The position numbers and the translations under genes were made by a program. Shown in pieces: positions 25,142 through 34,684 of a stretch of DNA of 64,000 bases (positions are counted from its first letter, which is position 1; each line of letters opens with the position of its first letter). This DNA comes from CAWDVB01 sp963824105. GTDB lineage: Bacteria > Actinomycetota > Actinomycetes > Propionibacteriales > Nocardioidaceae. Where the stretch lies: NCBI GenBank assembly GCA_963824105.1, contig CAWGNN010000008.1:159900-223899 (forward strand), read 5' to 3'. Under the pieces are notes generated by a model. It ran no database searches and was not told the origin of the DNA. It saw only the letters and a program-made list of their open reading frames with translations.

Positions 25142-27402
25142 GCGACCCCAAAGCCGACCTGATCGTTACTCCTCCCGCCGACCACGCTGCCGGACCGAAG
25201 GCCGCCTGGCGATCGGCACAGCATCTGCGTGAGCAGGCGGGTCTGGTCCGTGGGGGTCGTCTGCTGCTGCAGGTGAACCAGGCGGACGGGTTCGACTGCC
25301 CCGGCTGCGCCTGGCCGGAGAGCGACCACCGCCGGCACCTGGAGTTCTGCGAGAACGGCGTGAAGGCGATCGCGGAGGAGGCGACCGAGCGGCGCATCGA
25401 GCCGGAGTTCTGGCGCGAGCACCCGGTCACGGATCTGCTCCGCAGGGACGGGTACTGGCTCGGCCAGCAGGGCCGGCTCACCGAGCCGGTGATCAAGCGC
25501 GAGGGCAGCGACTACTACGAGCCGATCGACTGGGAGGCCGCCCTCGAGATGGTGGCCGACGCGCTCAAGGCGATGCCGGACCCGAACCGCGCCGTCTTCT
25601 ACACCAGCGGACGGACCAGCAACGAGGCCGCGTATCTCTATCAATTGATGGCGCGTGCGGTCGGCACCAACAACCTGCCGGACTGCTCCAACATGTGTCA
25701 TGAGTCGTCGGGGACCGCGCTGTCCCAGACGATCGGCATCGGCAAGGGAAGCGTCCACCTCGAGGACCTGCCGCAGGCCGACCTGATCCTGGTCGTGGGG
25801 CAGAACCCGGGCACCAACCACCCGCGGATGCTCACCGCGCTCGCCAACGCCAAGCGGGCCGGTGCTCGCATCGTCACGGTCAACCCGCTGCCGGAGGCCG
25901 GGCTGGTGCGGTTCAAGGACCCGCAGACCGTTCGTGGTGTCGTCGGCAAGGGCGACGTGCTCACCGACCAGTTCCTGCAGATCCGGGTCAATGGAGACCT
26001 CGCCCTCTTCCAGGCGCTCGGCAAGCGGCTGCTCGGCGCCGAGGCCGCGGCTCCAGGGACCGTGCTGGACCGATCGTTCATCGACACCAAGTGCACCGGG
26101 TTCGACGAGTACGCCGAGTCGCTGGAGAAGCTCGACGAGGACGTCGTCGCGCGGGCCACAGGGTTGAAGGCCTCGGATATCGACTCGCTGGCCGCTGAGC
26201 TGATCAAGAGCAAGAAGACGATCGTCTGCTGGGCGATGGGGCTGACCCAGCACAAGAACTCCGTGCCCACCATCCGCGAGATCGTCAACGTCCTGCTGAT
26301 GCAGGGCAACATCGGCCGCCCGGGTGCCGGGGTCTGCCCGGTCCGCGGTCACAGCAACGTCCAGGGCGACCGCAGCATGGGCATCTGGGAGAAGCCGCCG
26401 GCCGCGCTGTTGGAGGGGATCGACCGCGAGTACGGGTTCACCCCGCCGTCGGAGCACGGGTATGCCACCGTCGATGCGATCCGCGCGATGCGCGACGGCA
26501 AGGTCGACGTGATGGTGGCGATGGGTGGCAACTTCGTGTCGGCCACCCCGGACAGCGCGGTCACCGAGGAGGCGGTCGCCCGCACCAAGCTCACCGTCTC
26601 GGTGTCGACGAAGCTGAACCGCTCCCACGCCGTCGTCGGGGCCACGTCGCTGATCCTGCCGACGCTCGGCCGGACCGAGAGCGACGTACAGGCAACCGGA
26701 GCGCAGCAGGTCACCGTCGAGGACTCGATGAGCCGGGTGCACCTGTCTCACGGCCGACTCGAGCCCGCCTCGCCGTCCCTGCGCAGTGAGGTTGCGATCG
26801 TCTGCGGGCTCGGCAAGCGGCTGACGCCCGACATCCCGTGGTCGACCTATCAAGGTGACTACCGCACGATCCGCGAGGCGATCGGCCGCGTGGTGCCCGG
26901 CTGCTCCGCTTACGCCGAGAAGGTGGAGCAGCCCGGTGGGTTCACCATGCCGCACCCGCCGCGCGACACCCGCACCTTCGCGACGCCGGACGCCAAGGCC
27001 CACTTCACGGTCAACCAGCTCGACGTACTGGAGGTCCCCGAGGGTCGGCTGCTGCTACAGACCCTGCGGTCGCACGACCAGTACAACACCACGATCTACG
27101 GGCTGGATGACAACTACCGCGGTATCAAGAACGGCCGGAAGGTGATCTTCATCCACCCCGACGACATCGCGGCTCTCGGCCATCGCGACGGCGAGATCGT
27201 CGACCTGGTCAGCGAGTGGGTCGACGGTGAGCGCCGGGCCGAGTCGTTCCGGATCGTCTCCTACCCAACGGCGCGTGGCTGTGCGGCGGCGTACTTCCCG
27301 GAGACCAACGTGCTGGTCCCGCTCGACAGCACCGCCGAGGGGAGCAATACCCCGACGAGCAAGTCGATCGTGGTCCGCCTCGAGCCGGCGTCGGCCGGCT
27401 AG
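25138..27402 (+). CDS. FdhF/YdeP-family molybdopterin oxidoreductase (putative formate dehydrogenase alpha subunit)
   Basis: This 754-residue protein belongs to the DMSO-reductase superfamily, in the YdeP/CbbBc branch. The branch signature CPGCAWPESDHRRHLEFCENG lies near residues 54-74 (cysteines 54, 57 and 71). The molybdopterin region includes YTSGRTSNEAAYLYQLMAR, NLPDCSNMCHESSG, VVGQNPGTNHPRML and the C-terminal molydopterin-binding domain (LLQTLRSHDQYNTTIYG). Members are linked to formate or acid-stress chemistry, but the physiological substrate is usually not known. The ATG overlaps fdhD by four bases. No separate Fe-S or quinone-reducing subunit is adjacent. Confidence 0.9.
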   Translation: MSDPKADLIVTPPADHAAGPKAAWRSAQHLREQAGLVRGGRLLLQVNQADGFDCPGCAWPESDHRRHLEFCENGVKAIAEEATERRIEPEFWREHPVTDLLRRDGYWLGQQGRLTEPVIKREGSDYYEPIDWEAALEMVADALKAMPDPNRAVFYTSGRTSNEAAYLYQLMARAVGTNNLPDCSNMCHESSGTALSQTIGIGKGSVHLEDLPQADLILVVGQNPGTNHPRMLTALANAKRAGARIVTVNPLPEAGLVRFKDPQTVRGVVGKGDVLTDQFLQIRVNGDLALFQALGKRLLGAEAAAPGTVLDRSFIDTKCTGFDEYAESLEKLDEDVVARATGLKASDIDSLAAELIKSKKTIVCWAMGLTQHKNSVPTIREIVNVLLMQGNIGRPGAGVCPVRGHSNVQGDRSMGIWEKPPAALLEGIDREYGFTPPSEHGYATVDAIRAMRDGKVDVMVAMGGNFVSATPDSAVTEEAVARTKLTVSVSTKLNRSHAVVGATSLILPTLGRTESDVQATGAQQVTVEDSMSRVHLSHGRLEPASPSLRSEVAIVCGLGKRLTPDIPWSTYQGDYRTIREAIGRVVPGCSAYAEKVEQPGGFTMPHPPRDTRTFATPDAKAHFTVNQLDVLEVPEGRLLLQTLRSHDQYNTTIYGLDDNYRGIKNGRKVIFIHPDDIAALGHRDGEIVDLVSEWVDGERRAESFRIVSYPTARGCAAAYFPETNVLVPLDSTAEGSNTPTSKSIVVRLEPASAG

Positions 27403-27411
27403 CTCGCCCGG

Positions 27412-27795
27412 CTACTCCGGAGGAGCGGTCTCCCAGAGGCCGACCAGGTTGCCCTCGGTGTCGAGAACATAGGCGGTGAAGCCCATCTCGCCGACGGCCT
27501 GTCGCCCCATGACCTCTGTGCCGCCGGCCGCCGTCGCGGCCTCCAGCGACTGCTCGAGGTCCGCCACGTCGATGACGATGTTGGGTGCGCCGAAGCCCTC
27601 GCTCCGCTTGCGCATGCCGCCGTTGATGAAGCCGGCCTCGGTCGCTCCCTGCTCGCCGGTCGGGCCGGTGGTGACGAGGGTGTACTCCATGTCCGGCAGC
27701 GGCATCGGCTCCCAGCCGAAGACGCTGGAGTAGAAGGCGCGGGCTCTCTCCGCGTCGTCGTAGGGAATCTCGAAGTGCACGACCTTGCCGCCCAT
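27412..27795 (-). CDS. VOC-family (glyoxalase-like) protein
   Basis: This 127-residue protein has the paired beta-alpha-beta-beta-beta repeats of the vicinal oxygen chelate fold. VVHFEIPYDDAERARAFYSSVFGW opens the first half and VIDVADLEQSLEAATAAGG the second, and it ends YVLDTEGNLVGLWE. The final Glu and the early His could be metal ligands. Members range from glyoxalases to resistance proteins, and the substrate cannot be assigned. It is convergent with the oxidoreductase, with only nine bases between their stops. Confidence 0.88.
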   Translation of the reverse strand: MGGKVVHFEIPYDDAERARAFYSSVFGWEPMPLPDMEYTLVTTGPTGEQGATEAGFINGGMRKRSEGFGAPNIVIDVADLEQSLEAATAAGGTEVMGRQAVGEMGFTAYVLDTEGNLVGLWETAPPE

Positions 27796-28031
27796 GGTGG
27801 GCTCCTTTCGCCGACCCCTTGTCAGCAGGCTACGACTTGCCGCCCCGTTGGGGAACTGCTCTGATTCCCGCCGTTTCCCCGCGGGTCTTGTGGCTCAGAT
27901 CACGTCGATTTGGCAATTGGAACGGTCAAGAGGAAAACCTCCGCAGAATGCGGTGGAATGTCGAAAACCCGTGAGCCGCAAGGCCGGTCGGCGTGGATCG
28001 GAGCTCACGTGTCAACGAAGGTGAGACGGTT

Positions 28032-29867
28032 GTGCTCGACGTCGACAGGATCCTGGATGAAGCCGGCCTGACAAACCCCCATGTGCACGAGTACGTGCGC
28101 CATTGGGCCGCCCACACCGAGCCCGCCCGCATCGAGGTCGTCAGCGCGGCCGACGATGCGCGGCTGGTCGAGGAGGGGCTCGCCGAGGGCGAGATCCTGC
28201 CCGCCGGTGACGGGCTCTACTACTCGCGCAGCTACTTCAAGGACACCGCCCGCTCCGAGGAGCGGACCATCGTGGCCACCAGCCGCCCCACCGACAAGGG
28301 CGTCTACAACAACTGGCGGCTCACCTCCGAGATCCGCCCGGTGGTCGAAGGCCATATGAAGGGCGCGATGGCGGGCAAGACGATGTACGTCATCCCGTAT
28401 CTCATGGCCCCTCCGGGATCGCCGCTCGAGGCGTACGCCGCGGGTGTCCAGCTGACCGATCACCGCACCGTGGTCATGCACATGATCCGGATGTCCCGGG
28501 TGGGCGTGGACTTCATCGAGAACCTCGCCGACCCGACGATGTTCGTCCGATCGGTCCACGTGACCGGTGACCTGGAGAACCTCGGCCAGGGGACTCCCGA
28601 CGACAAGCGCTACTTCGTCACCGTCGCCGACGAGCGCACCATCTTGCACTTCGGATCGTCCTACGGCGGCAACGCCCTGCTCGGCAAGATCGCCCACGGT
28701 CTGCGCCAGGCGTCCTACGACGGGTGGGCGTCGGGCAAGTTCCTCGGCGAGCAGTTCATGCTGCTCGGCATCACCGACAAGCAGACCGGGAAGAAGTACC
28801 ACATCTGCGGCGGCTTCCCGAGCGCCTCGGGCAAGACCAACCTGGCCATGACGCTGGCGCCCGATGCCCTGGGCGACCGGTACCACGTCTCCTTCTACGG
28901 CGACGACATCGCCTGGCTGTGGATCGGTCCGGACGGGCGCCTCTACGGGATGAACCCTGAGTTCGGCGTCTTCGGCGTCGCCAAGGACACCAACGAGAAG
29001 ACCAATCCGACCGCGTTGGACTCGATCGCGCCGGGAACCCGCGCGCTGTTCACCAACGTCGCCTACAACGAGATCACCCACGAGGTCTGGTGGGAGGGGC
29101 GCACCAAGGAGACGCCGGCCGACGTCACGGGATGGCGGGACTGGAAGGGCCAGCTGATCTCCGAGCGCTCGCCGGAGGACGCCGACGCGCCGTGGTCGCA
29201 CCCCAACAGCCGGTTCACCACCACGCTGGACAACGTGCCCAACGTCGCCGCGGACTTCGAGGAGCCGGCCGGTGTGCCGATCGACGGCATCATCTTCGGC
29301 GGCCGCACCCGCGACCGTGAGCCGCTGATCCGGGCGATCAACGATCTGGCCGAGGGTGTCTACGACGGCCTGACGCTGGGTGCCGAGGCGACCTTCGCCG
29401 CTGAGGGCGTCGAGGGCCAGCTGCGCTACGACCCCATGTCGATGCGGCCCTTCATGTCGTACGCCGTGGGCGACTACGCCCGGCACTGGCTGGAGATCGT
29501 CGGTGCCGCATCGGAGCAGCCGATCTTCGCGCACGTGAACTGGTTCCAGCGCGACGTGGAGGACGGTCACTTCCTGTGGCCCGGGTACCGGGAGAACCTC
29601 CGTGCCCTGCTCTGGCTGATGCAGCTGAAGAACGGTGAGGTGACCGGTCGCCAGACCCCGGTCGGGATCCTCCCGACCCGTGAGGAGCTGGACCTCTCCG
29701 GTCTCGACATCCCCGAGGAGGATCTGGAGCGGCTGCTCACGATCGACGTGTCCCGGTGGCGCCAGGAGATGGACCACCGCCAGACCCACCTTGAGCAGTT
29801 CGAGACTCTGCCAGAGGAGATCTGGACAGCGCACAAGCGCGTCGCCGCCGCTCTCGACGAGGACTGA
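28032..29867 (+). CDS. pckG: phosphoenolpyruvate carboxykinase (GTP)
   Basis: This 611-residue enzyme converts oxaloacetate plus GTP to phosphoenolpyruvate, the entry step of gluconeogenesis. The kinase P-loop FPSASGKTN lies near residues 262-271. Other family marks are NNWRLTSEIRPVVEGHMKG, FPSASGKTNLAM, YGDDIAWLWIGPDG, GVPIDGIIFGGR and HVNWFQ. The GTG at 28032 has AAGGTGAG six bases upstream and gives the normal family length. An in-frame GTG 13 codons earlier lacks a good ribosome site. The gene stands alone. A short hairpin-capable stretch (CCGCAGAATGCGG) lies about 85 bases before the start. Confidence 0.97.
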   Translation: MLDVDRILDEAGLTNPHVHEYVRHWAAHTEPARIEVVSAADDARLVEEGLAEGEILPAGDGLYYSRSYFKDTARSEERTIVATSRPTDKGVYNNWRLTSEIRPVVEGHMKGAMAGKTMYVIPYLMAPPGSPLEAYAAGVQLTDHRTVVMHMIRMSRVGVDFIENLADPTMFVRSVHVTGDLENLGQGTPDDKRYFVTVADERTILHFGSSYGGNALLGKIAHGLRQASYDGWASGKFLGEQFMLLGITDKQTGKKYHICGGFPSASGKTNLAMTLAPDALGDRYHVSFYGDDIAWLWIGPDGRLYGMNPEFGVFGVAKDTNEKTNPTALDSIAPGTRALFTNVAYNEITHEVWWEGRTKETPADVTGWRDWKGQLISERSPEDADAPWSHPNSRFTTTLDNVPNVAADFEEPAGVPIDGIIFGGRTRDREPLIRAINDLAEGVYDGLTLGAEATFAAEGVEGQLRYDPMSMRPFMSYAVGDYARHWLEIVGAASEQPIFAHVNWFQRDVEDGHFLWPGYRENLRALLWLMQLKNGEVTGRQTPVGILPTREELDLSGLDIPEEDLERLLTIDVSRWRQEMDHRQTHLEQFETLPEEIWTAHKRVAAALDED

Positions 29868-29927
29868 CCCGGCTGCCGCACCCGGCCGGTGTGGAAGACT
29901 GCCGGGACCGCTGGAGAGGGGAGCCGT

Positions 29928-30977
29928 GTGTCCGAGCCAGCAGCCACGCCGAGTGTGATCCCGCGCGGCGTCCTGGTCCTTGTCGGCCTGGCCGCGGCGA
30001 TCGTCGCCGTGATGGGGATCCGCTCGGCCTCGGGCTTCCTGGGGCCCATCATCCTGGCGCTGGTGCTGGTCATCGTCGTGTCGCCGATCACCGGCTGGCT
30101 ACAGCGCAAGGGGGTGCCAGGGTGGCTGGCCGCCACCGTTTCGATCGTGACCGTCTATCTGGTCCTGATCGGGATGATCCTCTCGCTGGTCGTCTCGGTG
30201 GCTCGGCTCGCCGATCTGATCCCGGCCTACGTGCCGCAGATGAACCATCTCATCACCGTGGGCACCCAGCGGCTCTCCGACTTCGGAGTCGACAACGCTC
30301 AGATCGCCCGCATCACCTCGTCACTGAACGTGGGCAGGATCGTGGACATCATCACGAGCATCCTGTCCGGACTGGTGTCGGTGTTCTCCGGTCTCTTCCT
30401 CGTCGCGTTGCTCGCGCTCTTCATGGCCTTCGACGCCGCGGCCTTCCCCCGGCTGCTGGACCGGGTGGCCGAGGATCGGCCCGAGGTGGTGGCCGCGATG
30501 CGCTCGTTCGCCCGTGGCACGCGTCGCTACTTCGTGGTCTCGGCGGCCTTCGGCCTTGTTGTGGCGGTCTTCGACACGATCGCGCTGCAGTGGATCGGAA
30601 TCGCTGGTGCGGTGGTCTGGGGCATCCTCTCCTTCGTCACCAACTTCATCCCGAACGTCGGCTTCATCATCGGTCTGGTGCCGCCGGCGCTTCTGGGCCT
30701 GCTGGACAAGGGGTGGGGTGGCCTGATCGCGGTCGTCGTGGTCTACACGGTGATCAACACCCTGATCCAGACCCTGATCCAGCCCAAGATCGTCGGTGAC
30801 ACGATCGGACTCAGCGCCACCTTGACCTTCATCTCGCTGCTCTTCTGGGCCTGGGCGCTGGGTGCGTTGGGTGCTCTGCTGGCGATTCCGATGACCCTTT
30901 TGGTCAAGGCGATATTCATCGATGTGGATCCACAGAATCGCTGGATGATTCCACTTCTTTCCGGCAAATCGTCGTAA
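29928..30977 (+). CDS. AI-2E-family (PerM/YdiK-like) membrane transporter
   Basis: This 349-residue protein has about seven to eight hydrophobic helices and the family's conserved C-terminal part (FIPNVGFIIGLVPPALLGLL, QPKIVGDTIGLSATLTFISLLFW). The family includes a protein proposed to export autoinducer-2 and several sodium-proton antiporters, so the substrate is open. The GTG at 29928 follows GGAGAGGGG, so it is better than the GTG 13 codons earlier. It starts 60 bases after pckG in the same direction and may be cotranscribed. Confidence 0.88.
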   Translation: MSEPAATPSVIPRGVLVLVGLAAAIVAVMGIRSASGFLGPIILALVLVIVVSPITGWLQRKGVPGWLAATVSIVTVYLVLIGMILSLVVSVARLADLIPAYVPQMNHLITVGTQRLSDFGVDNAQIARITSSLNVGRIVDIITSILSGLVSVFSGLFLVALLALFMAFDAAAFPRLLDRVAEDRPEVVAAMRSFARGTRRYFVVSAAFGLVVAVFDTIALQWIGIAGAVVWGILSFVTNFIPNVGFIIGLVPPALLGLLDKGWGGLIAVVVVYTVINTLIQTLIQPKIVGDTIGLSATLTFISLLFWAWALGALGALLAIPMTLLVKAIFIDVDPQNRWMIPLLSGKSS

Positions 30978-31103
30978 TTCCGCTAGATGTTCCGTCCGCG
31001 CCTCGGTCTATTCCGGCGCGCCGTGACTTCGATTCGGTCCCGATGCTGCTAAACCTGCCGGTGGGGTAGGGACAGTTGTTAACTATTGGGGCGGGTGGTT
31101 TTA

Positions 31104-32426
31104 ATGGGACGTTTTGTCGTGCGCACAGGGACTCTTCTCGGTGTCATCGGGTTGGTCGTGGGTGTGTTGGTGGCGAGTCCGGCGGCCGCCGCTCGGAAGG
31201 TCAAACCGGGTCAGGTGACCGGGCTCGCGCTGAGCTTCTGGCGCCCTGCGGACCACTACGTGGTCACCTCGCACTGGGACGCCTATCCGAACGCCACCAA
31301 GTACGTCGTGAAGATGACCGACAGCTCGGGTTTGCCGATCTCCCCCGCGACGACGACGCAGACGACCTGGACCCACGACTCCTACGCCGCGCCGGGGACC
31401 ACCGTCACCGTCACCGTCACCGCCTACATCGGCAAGGTTCGGGGAAGGGCCGCTCACACCTCGGCGCTGCTGCCCGACCTGACCGCGCCGATCGGCGCCT
31501 ACCGGGTGGTCCGTGAGGTGGCGGACCCGACCAGCGGCAACGTGACGGTGCAGCAGGACGTGCTCTCCGACAACCTCGACCCGATCGCCGATCTCACCCA
31601 GACCATCGACTGGGGTGATGGGACCCCCGTCGAGTCGTGGAGTCCACTCGCCACCACGATCACGCACTCCTACCCGGGTGCCGAGGCGGTGTACTACCCG
31701 GTGGTCAGCGTCTCCGACCTCGCCGGCAACACCTCCACCTACCAGTTGGTGGTCGCGGTCGCCGACACGCTCCCCCCGACCGGCACCTTCACCACGGGTC
31801 CCAGCACCGGGTATGCCGGTTGGAACACGATCTCCATCGTCCAGGACGCCTTGAGCGATGACCTCAGCGCAGCGGACAACATCGCCCGGGTGGTCGACTG
31901 GGGTGACGGGACCGCGCCGGAGCTGTGGACTGCCGGTGACACGCTGGACCACGTGTACGCCGTGGGGGGGGACTACACCCCGAAGGTGACGCTCACCGAT
32001 GAGGCGGGGAACAGCGCCGTCGTCGACTCCTCGCCGGTGACGGTGTCCATCGACACCGACGCGCCGAAACTGCGCGTGGCCGAGCCGAAGCGCCGTCACA
32101 TGGTGCGAGCCTGGCGTCGCGTTCACGGTATCGCCGTGGACTCCGGAGTCGGCGTCGCGTTCGCCAGGATCAAGTTGATCGAGAAGCGTCACGGAGACTG
32201 GTTCGTCTACCGCTTCAAGGCTCACGCGTGGAAGCAGGTGGGGCCGGCCAAGCGCGCGGCGCTACACGAGGCTCGGGCGAAGCTGCTGCGGATCAACCAC
32301 CTCAACCACTGGAGTGTGAAGGTGCGGGGGCTGCGCAAGGGAGTCCTTGTCGTCCGCGCAATCTCGGCGGACCACGTCGGGAACGCCGACGCGAAGGTCG
32401 TGAGGCAGCGGCTCATCCGGCGCTGA
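31104..32426 (+). CDS. secreted PKD-repeat protein, function unknown
   Basis: This 440-residue protein has an N-terminal signal peptide (hydrophobic core at about 8-26, likely cut after AAA). A fibronectin-like region follows at about 30-130. Two PKD-type repeats are then evident, each with the DWGDGT core and an ending of the form HSYP or HVY plus SDLAGN or TDEAGN. The last 110 residues are rich in Arg and Lys (RRHMVRAWRRVHGIAVDSG) and resemble an Ig-like 'dynamic stress' repeat. It is probably an exported adhesion or wall-associated protein. It has no catalytic motif. The ATG at 31104 is preceded by GGGGCGGGTGG. Confidence 0.82.
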   Translation: MGRFVVRTGTLLGVIGLVVGVLVASPAAAARKVKPGQVTGLALSFWRPADHYVVTSHWDAYPNATKYVVKMTDSSGLPISPATTTQTTWTHDSYAAPGTTVTVTVTAYIGKVRGRAAHTSALLPDLTAPIGAYRVVREVADPTSGNVTVQQDVLSDNLDPIADLTQTIDWGDGTPVESWSPLATTITHSYPGAEAVYYPVVSVSDLAGNTSTYQLVVAVADTLPPTGTFTTGPSTGYAGWNTISIVQDALSDDLSAADNIARVVDWGDGTAPELWTAGDTLDHVYAVGGDYTPKVTLTDEAGNSAVVDSSPVTVSIDTDAPKLRVAEPKRRHMVRAWRRVHGIAVDSGVGVAFARIKLIEKRHGDWFVYRFKAHAWKQVGPAKRAALHEARAKLLRINHLNHWSVKVRGLRKGVLVVRAISADHVGNADAKVVRQRLIRR

Positions 32427-32553
32427 CCGGGGGAAGTGCAAAGGTCGTCGTTCGACGTCGAGGCCGGGCGGCCCGGCGGGTGCTCGTCAGCGCCTGGTTC
32501 GCACGGTTGGGCCAGGCGCTGGAGGGCCTCGGCAGAGCCAGGAGTGCGGCCGG

Positions 32554-32736
32554 TCAGGCGACCTGAAGGGGGACGGTCCGGGTGAGACCGTCGGGCGCCA
32601 GGAACTGACCGTCGTCGAAGAGGATGACGCCGTTGCAGAGCCGGGACCAGCCCTGCTCGGAGTGGTCGGCGACGACGTGGGCACTGCAGCAGAGGGCGTC
32701 GTCAGCGGGCGGGCACTGCGGGTGATGAGAGCACAT
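32554..32736 (-). CDS. DUF5999-family small protein
   Basis: This 60-residue protein begins MCSHHPQCP and contains the core EQGWSRLCNGVILFDDGQ, which is the hallmark of the actinobacterial DUF5999 family. Several cysteines and histidines (CSHHPQC, CC, CNG) suggest metal binding, but no function is known. The start is fixed by GGAGG eight bases upstream of the ATG at 32736. It stands alone between a secreted PKD protein and the nickel/cobalt transporter, all on separate transcripts. Confidence 0.8.
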   Translation of the reverse strand: MCSHHPQCPPADDALCCSAHVVADHSEQGWSRLCNGVILFDDGQFLAPDGLTRTVPLQVA

Positions 32737-32898
32737 CGTTGTGGCCTCCGAGGGCTGGTGCGTGATCCGAGGGGGTATTGCGGACTCTTCGGTTGTCATC
32801 GGGACCTTGGCCCCGGTCTTGAGATTCGCCGGACTCCCTGTTGGTGCGACCGGCGAAACCCTGGAGGACACTACCCCCCCGCCGGTCACCCCAGCCGG

Positions 32899-33771
32899 TC
32901 ACCCGTGGTGGTGCCCTTCGGCGGCGTGTTCGTGGGCGTGCACGACGGCCTGTCCACCGTCCACGTGAGTGTGCGGATGGGTGTGCACCAGGTTGGTGGC
33001 CGCCAGCAGATCATGGTCGGCCAGGATCGATCCGGGGGCTCCTGAGGCGACGATCCGGTGGTCCTCGGAGAAGACCAGGCACCGGGTCGCGATCCTGCTC
33101 AGCGCCTCCAGATCGTGGGTGGCGTGAACGATCGTCTTCCCGCTCGCGCTGAGCTCGACGAGGAGATTCTCCAACCAGTGCTGTGTGCGTGGGTCGAGGC
33201 CGGCCGTGGGCTCGTCGAAGAGAAGGACGTCGGGATTCATCACCAGGACCGAGGCGATGGCGACCCGCTTCTTCTGCCCGCCGGAGAGCTGGTAAGGCGC
33301 CCGCTCGGCCAGGTCGGCGATGTCGAGCATCTCCAGCACGTCGGCGACCCGCTGGCGGGTCTCGTCCTCGGGCAGGCCGAGCTGGAGGCATCCGAAGGCG
33401 ATCTCCTCCTCGACGGTGGCCGAGAAGACCTGAGCGTCGGAGTTCTGGAAGACGAAGCCGACCTGAGACCGGAAGGACCGGGAGAACTCCTCGTCCTCGA
33501 GCGCCTCCTCAGTCACCGGGGCGCCGAATGCCGTGAAGGTGCCGCTCGACGAGAAGACCAGGCCGTCGAGCACCTTGAGCAGGGTGGACTTGCCGCAGCC
33601 GTTGGCGCCGAGCAGGGCCACCATCTCTCCGGAGCGGACCTCGAAGGAGACACCGTCGAGAGCGGGGAAGCGGTCGAGGTAGGAGTAGGTCACATCGACG
33701 CAGGAGAAGACCGTCCGCCCCCCGAGGTCGCCGCTCCCGCCGTACGTCGCGGTCGTCGTCTCAGCCGACAA
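32899..33771 (-). CDS. cbiO: ECF-type nickel/cobalt transporter ATPase CbiO/NikO
   Basis: This 290-residue ATPase has Walker A GANGCGKST, the signature LSGGQKKRVAIA, Walker B VLLFDEPTAGLD and the H-loop HATHD. It energises the CbiMQ membrane complex. The C-terminal tail is very His-rich (HTHPHTHVDGG then HAHEHAAEGHHHG), which is expected to bind the transported metal. I take the TTG at 33771 as the start because GGGAGGAG lies nine bases upstream and the next good start would remove the first strand of the fold. This start overlaps the end of cbiQ by 11 bases. Start confidence is lower than gene confidence. Confidence 0.9.
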   Translation of the reverse strand: MSAETTTATYGGSGDLGGRTVFSCVDVTYSYLDRFPALDGVSFEVRSGEMVALLGANGCGKSTLLKVLDGLVFSSSGTFTAFGAPVTEEALEDEEFSRSFRSQVGFVFQNSDAQVFSATVEEEIAFGCLQLGLPEDETRQRVADVLEMLDIADLAERAPYQLSGGQKKRVAIASVLVMNPDVLLFDEPTAGLDPRTQHWLENLLVELSASGKTIVHATHDLEALSRIATRCLVFSEDHRIVASGAPGSILADHDLLAATNLVHTHPHTHVDGGQAVVHAHEHAAEGHHHG

Positions 33772-34684
33772 GGAACCGGTCTCCTCCCACGAGCAGGACG
33801 GCGGCTGCCACCGCCGCAGCGAGGGCCAGGCCATCGGCCACCCGCAGCCGGGACGTGGTGTAGCCGTGGACGTCGCCGCGATAGCCGCGCGCCACCATCG
33901 CCTGGTGCACCTCGTCGGCGAGGTGGCCGGCCTTCCCCAGGAGCGCCCCGGCCGATGCTCCCACCATGGCTCGAGCACTGCGGTCGTGGCGGATCCGGCC
34001 CAAGGTGCGCGCCCGGCGTGACTGGAACATGTCGGTGACGGTGTCGAGCAGCAGGAAGATGTACCGGTAGGCCATGTTCACCACGAGCACGAACATCCGC
34101 GGCACCCCGAGACCGCGCAGGCCCCCGAGCAGTCGGGCCCACGGAGTGGTGAGCGTGACCAGCACGGCGAGCGAGACCGAGACGGCGACACGGGCCACGA
34201 TCAGCGCGGCGGCCTGAAGGCCCTGGGCGGTGAGGCCCTGCTGGGTGCCGTGCCAGGTCCACATCCCGAGCACGACGTCACCGGGCGTCACGACCGAGAG
34301 AGTTGCCGGAAGGACGACGACCAGCGTGAAGAGCGGGATGAACATCCAGACGCGCTTGACGAAGAAGCCCAGTGGCACCGCGGAGAGCGCGGCGAGGACC
34401 AGTACCGCCAGATACGCGACGGCCAGGGAAGCCAGGTGATGGACCAGTCCGACGCCGACGAGCACCGTGACGAGCCCCGCGAGCTTGACTCGGGCGTCGA
34501 GTCCCTGCAGGAGCCCGTGGGTTCGGGCCACGTCCTCGCTGAACAGCGCCTGGCGCACCAGTCCGGAGAAGCCGGTGAGCGTCTTCTCGACGAACGGCGT
34601 CCGGCGCGAGTGGCCGCCACTCTCACATGTGCACAGGCTCGCTGGACGGGCGGTGAGCCACGCGGGAGTCTCAGTGGCGCTCAT
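33761..34684 (-). CDS. cbiQ: ECF transporter transmembrane protein CbiQ/NikQ
   Basis: This 307-residue protein has four to six hydrophobic helices and the CbiQ coupling motif near the C-terminus (EVHQAMVARGYRGD), which contacts the ATPase. The N-terminal segment DARVKLAGLVTVLVGVGLVHH is also typical. A Cys-containing, positively charged N-terminal tail precedes the first helix. It links the substrate-binding CbiM to CbiO. The ATG overlaps the cbiM stop by four bases. Confidence 0.92.
   Translation of the reverse strand: MSATETPAWLTARPASLCTCESGGHSRRTPFVEKTLTGFSGLVRQALFSEDVARTHGLLQGLDARVKLAGLVTVLVGVGLVHHLASLAVAYLAVLVLAALSAVPLGFFVKRVWMFIPLFTLVVVLPATLSVVTPGDVVLGMWTWHGTQQGLTAQGLQAAALIVARVAVSVSLAVLVTLTTPWARLLGGLRGLGVPRMFVLVVNMAYRYIFLLLDTVTDMFQSRRARTLGRIRHDRSARAMVGASAGALLGKAGHLADEVHQAMVARGYRGDVHGYTTSRLRVADGLALAAAVAAAVLLVGGDRFLVG

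Noticed and set aside
25111..27003. 630-codon antisense open frame over the molybdoenzyme
   Set aside because: The composition is Arg/Gly/Asp/Val-rich typical of a GC-rich shadow, with no recognised domain, and the opposite strand encodes a complete oxidoreductase.
28005..29834. 609-codon antisense open frame over PEP carboxykinase
   Set aside because: The plus-strand enzyme is full length and unambiguous, while the antisense frame has no motif.
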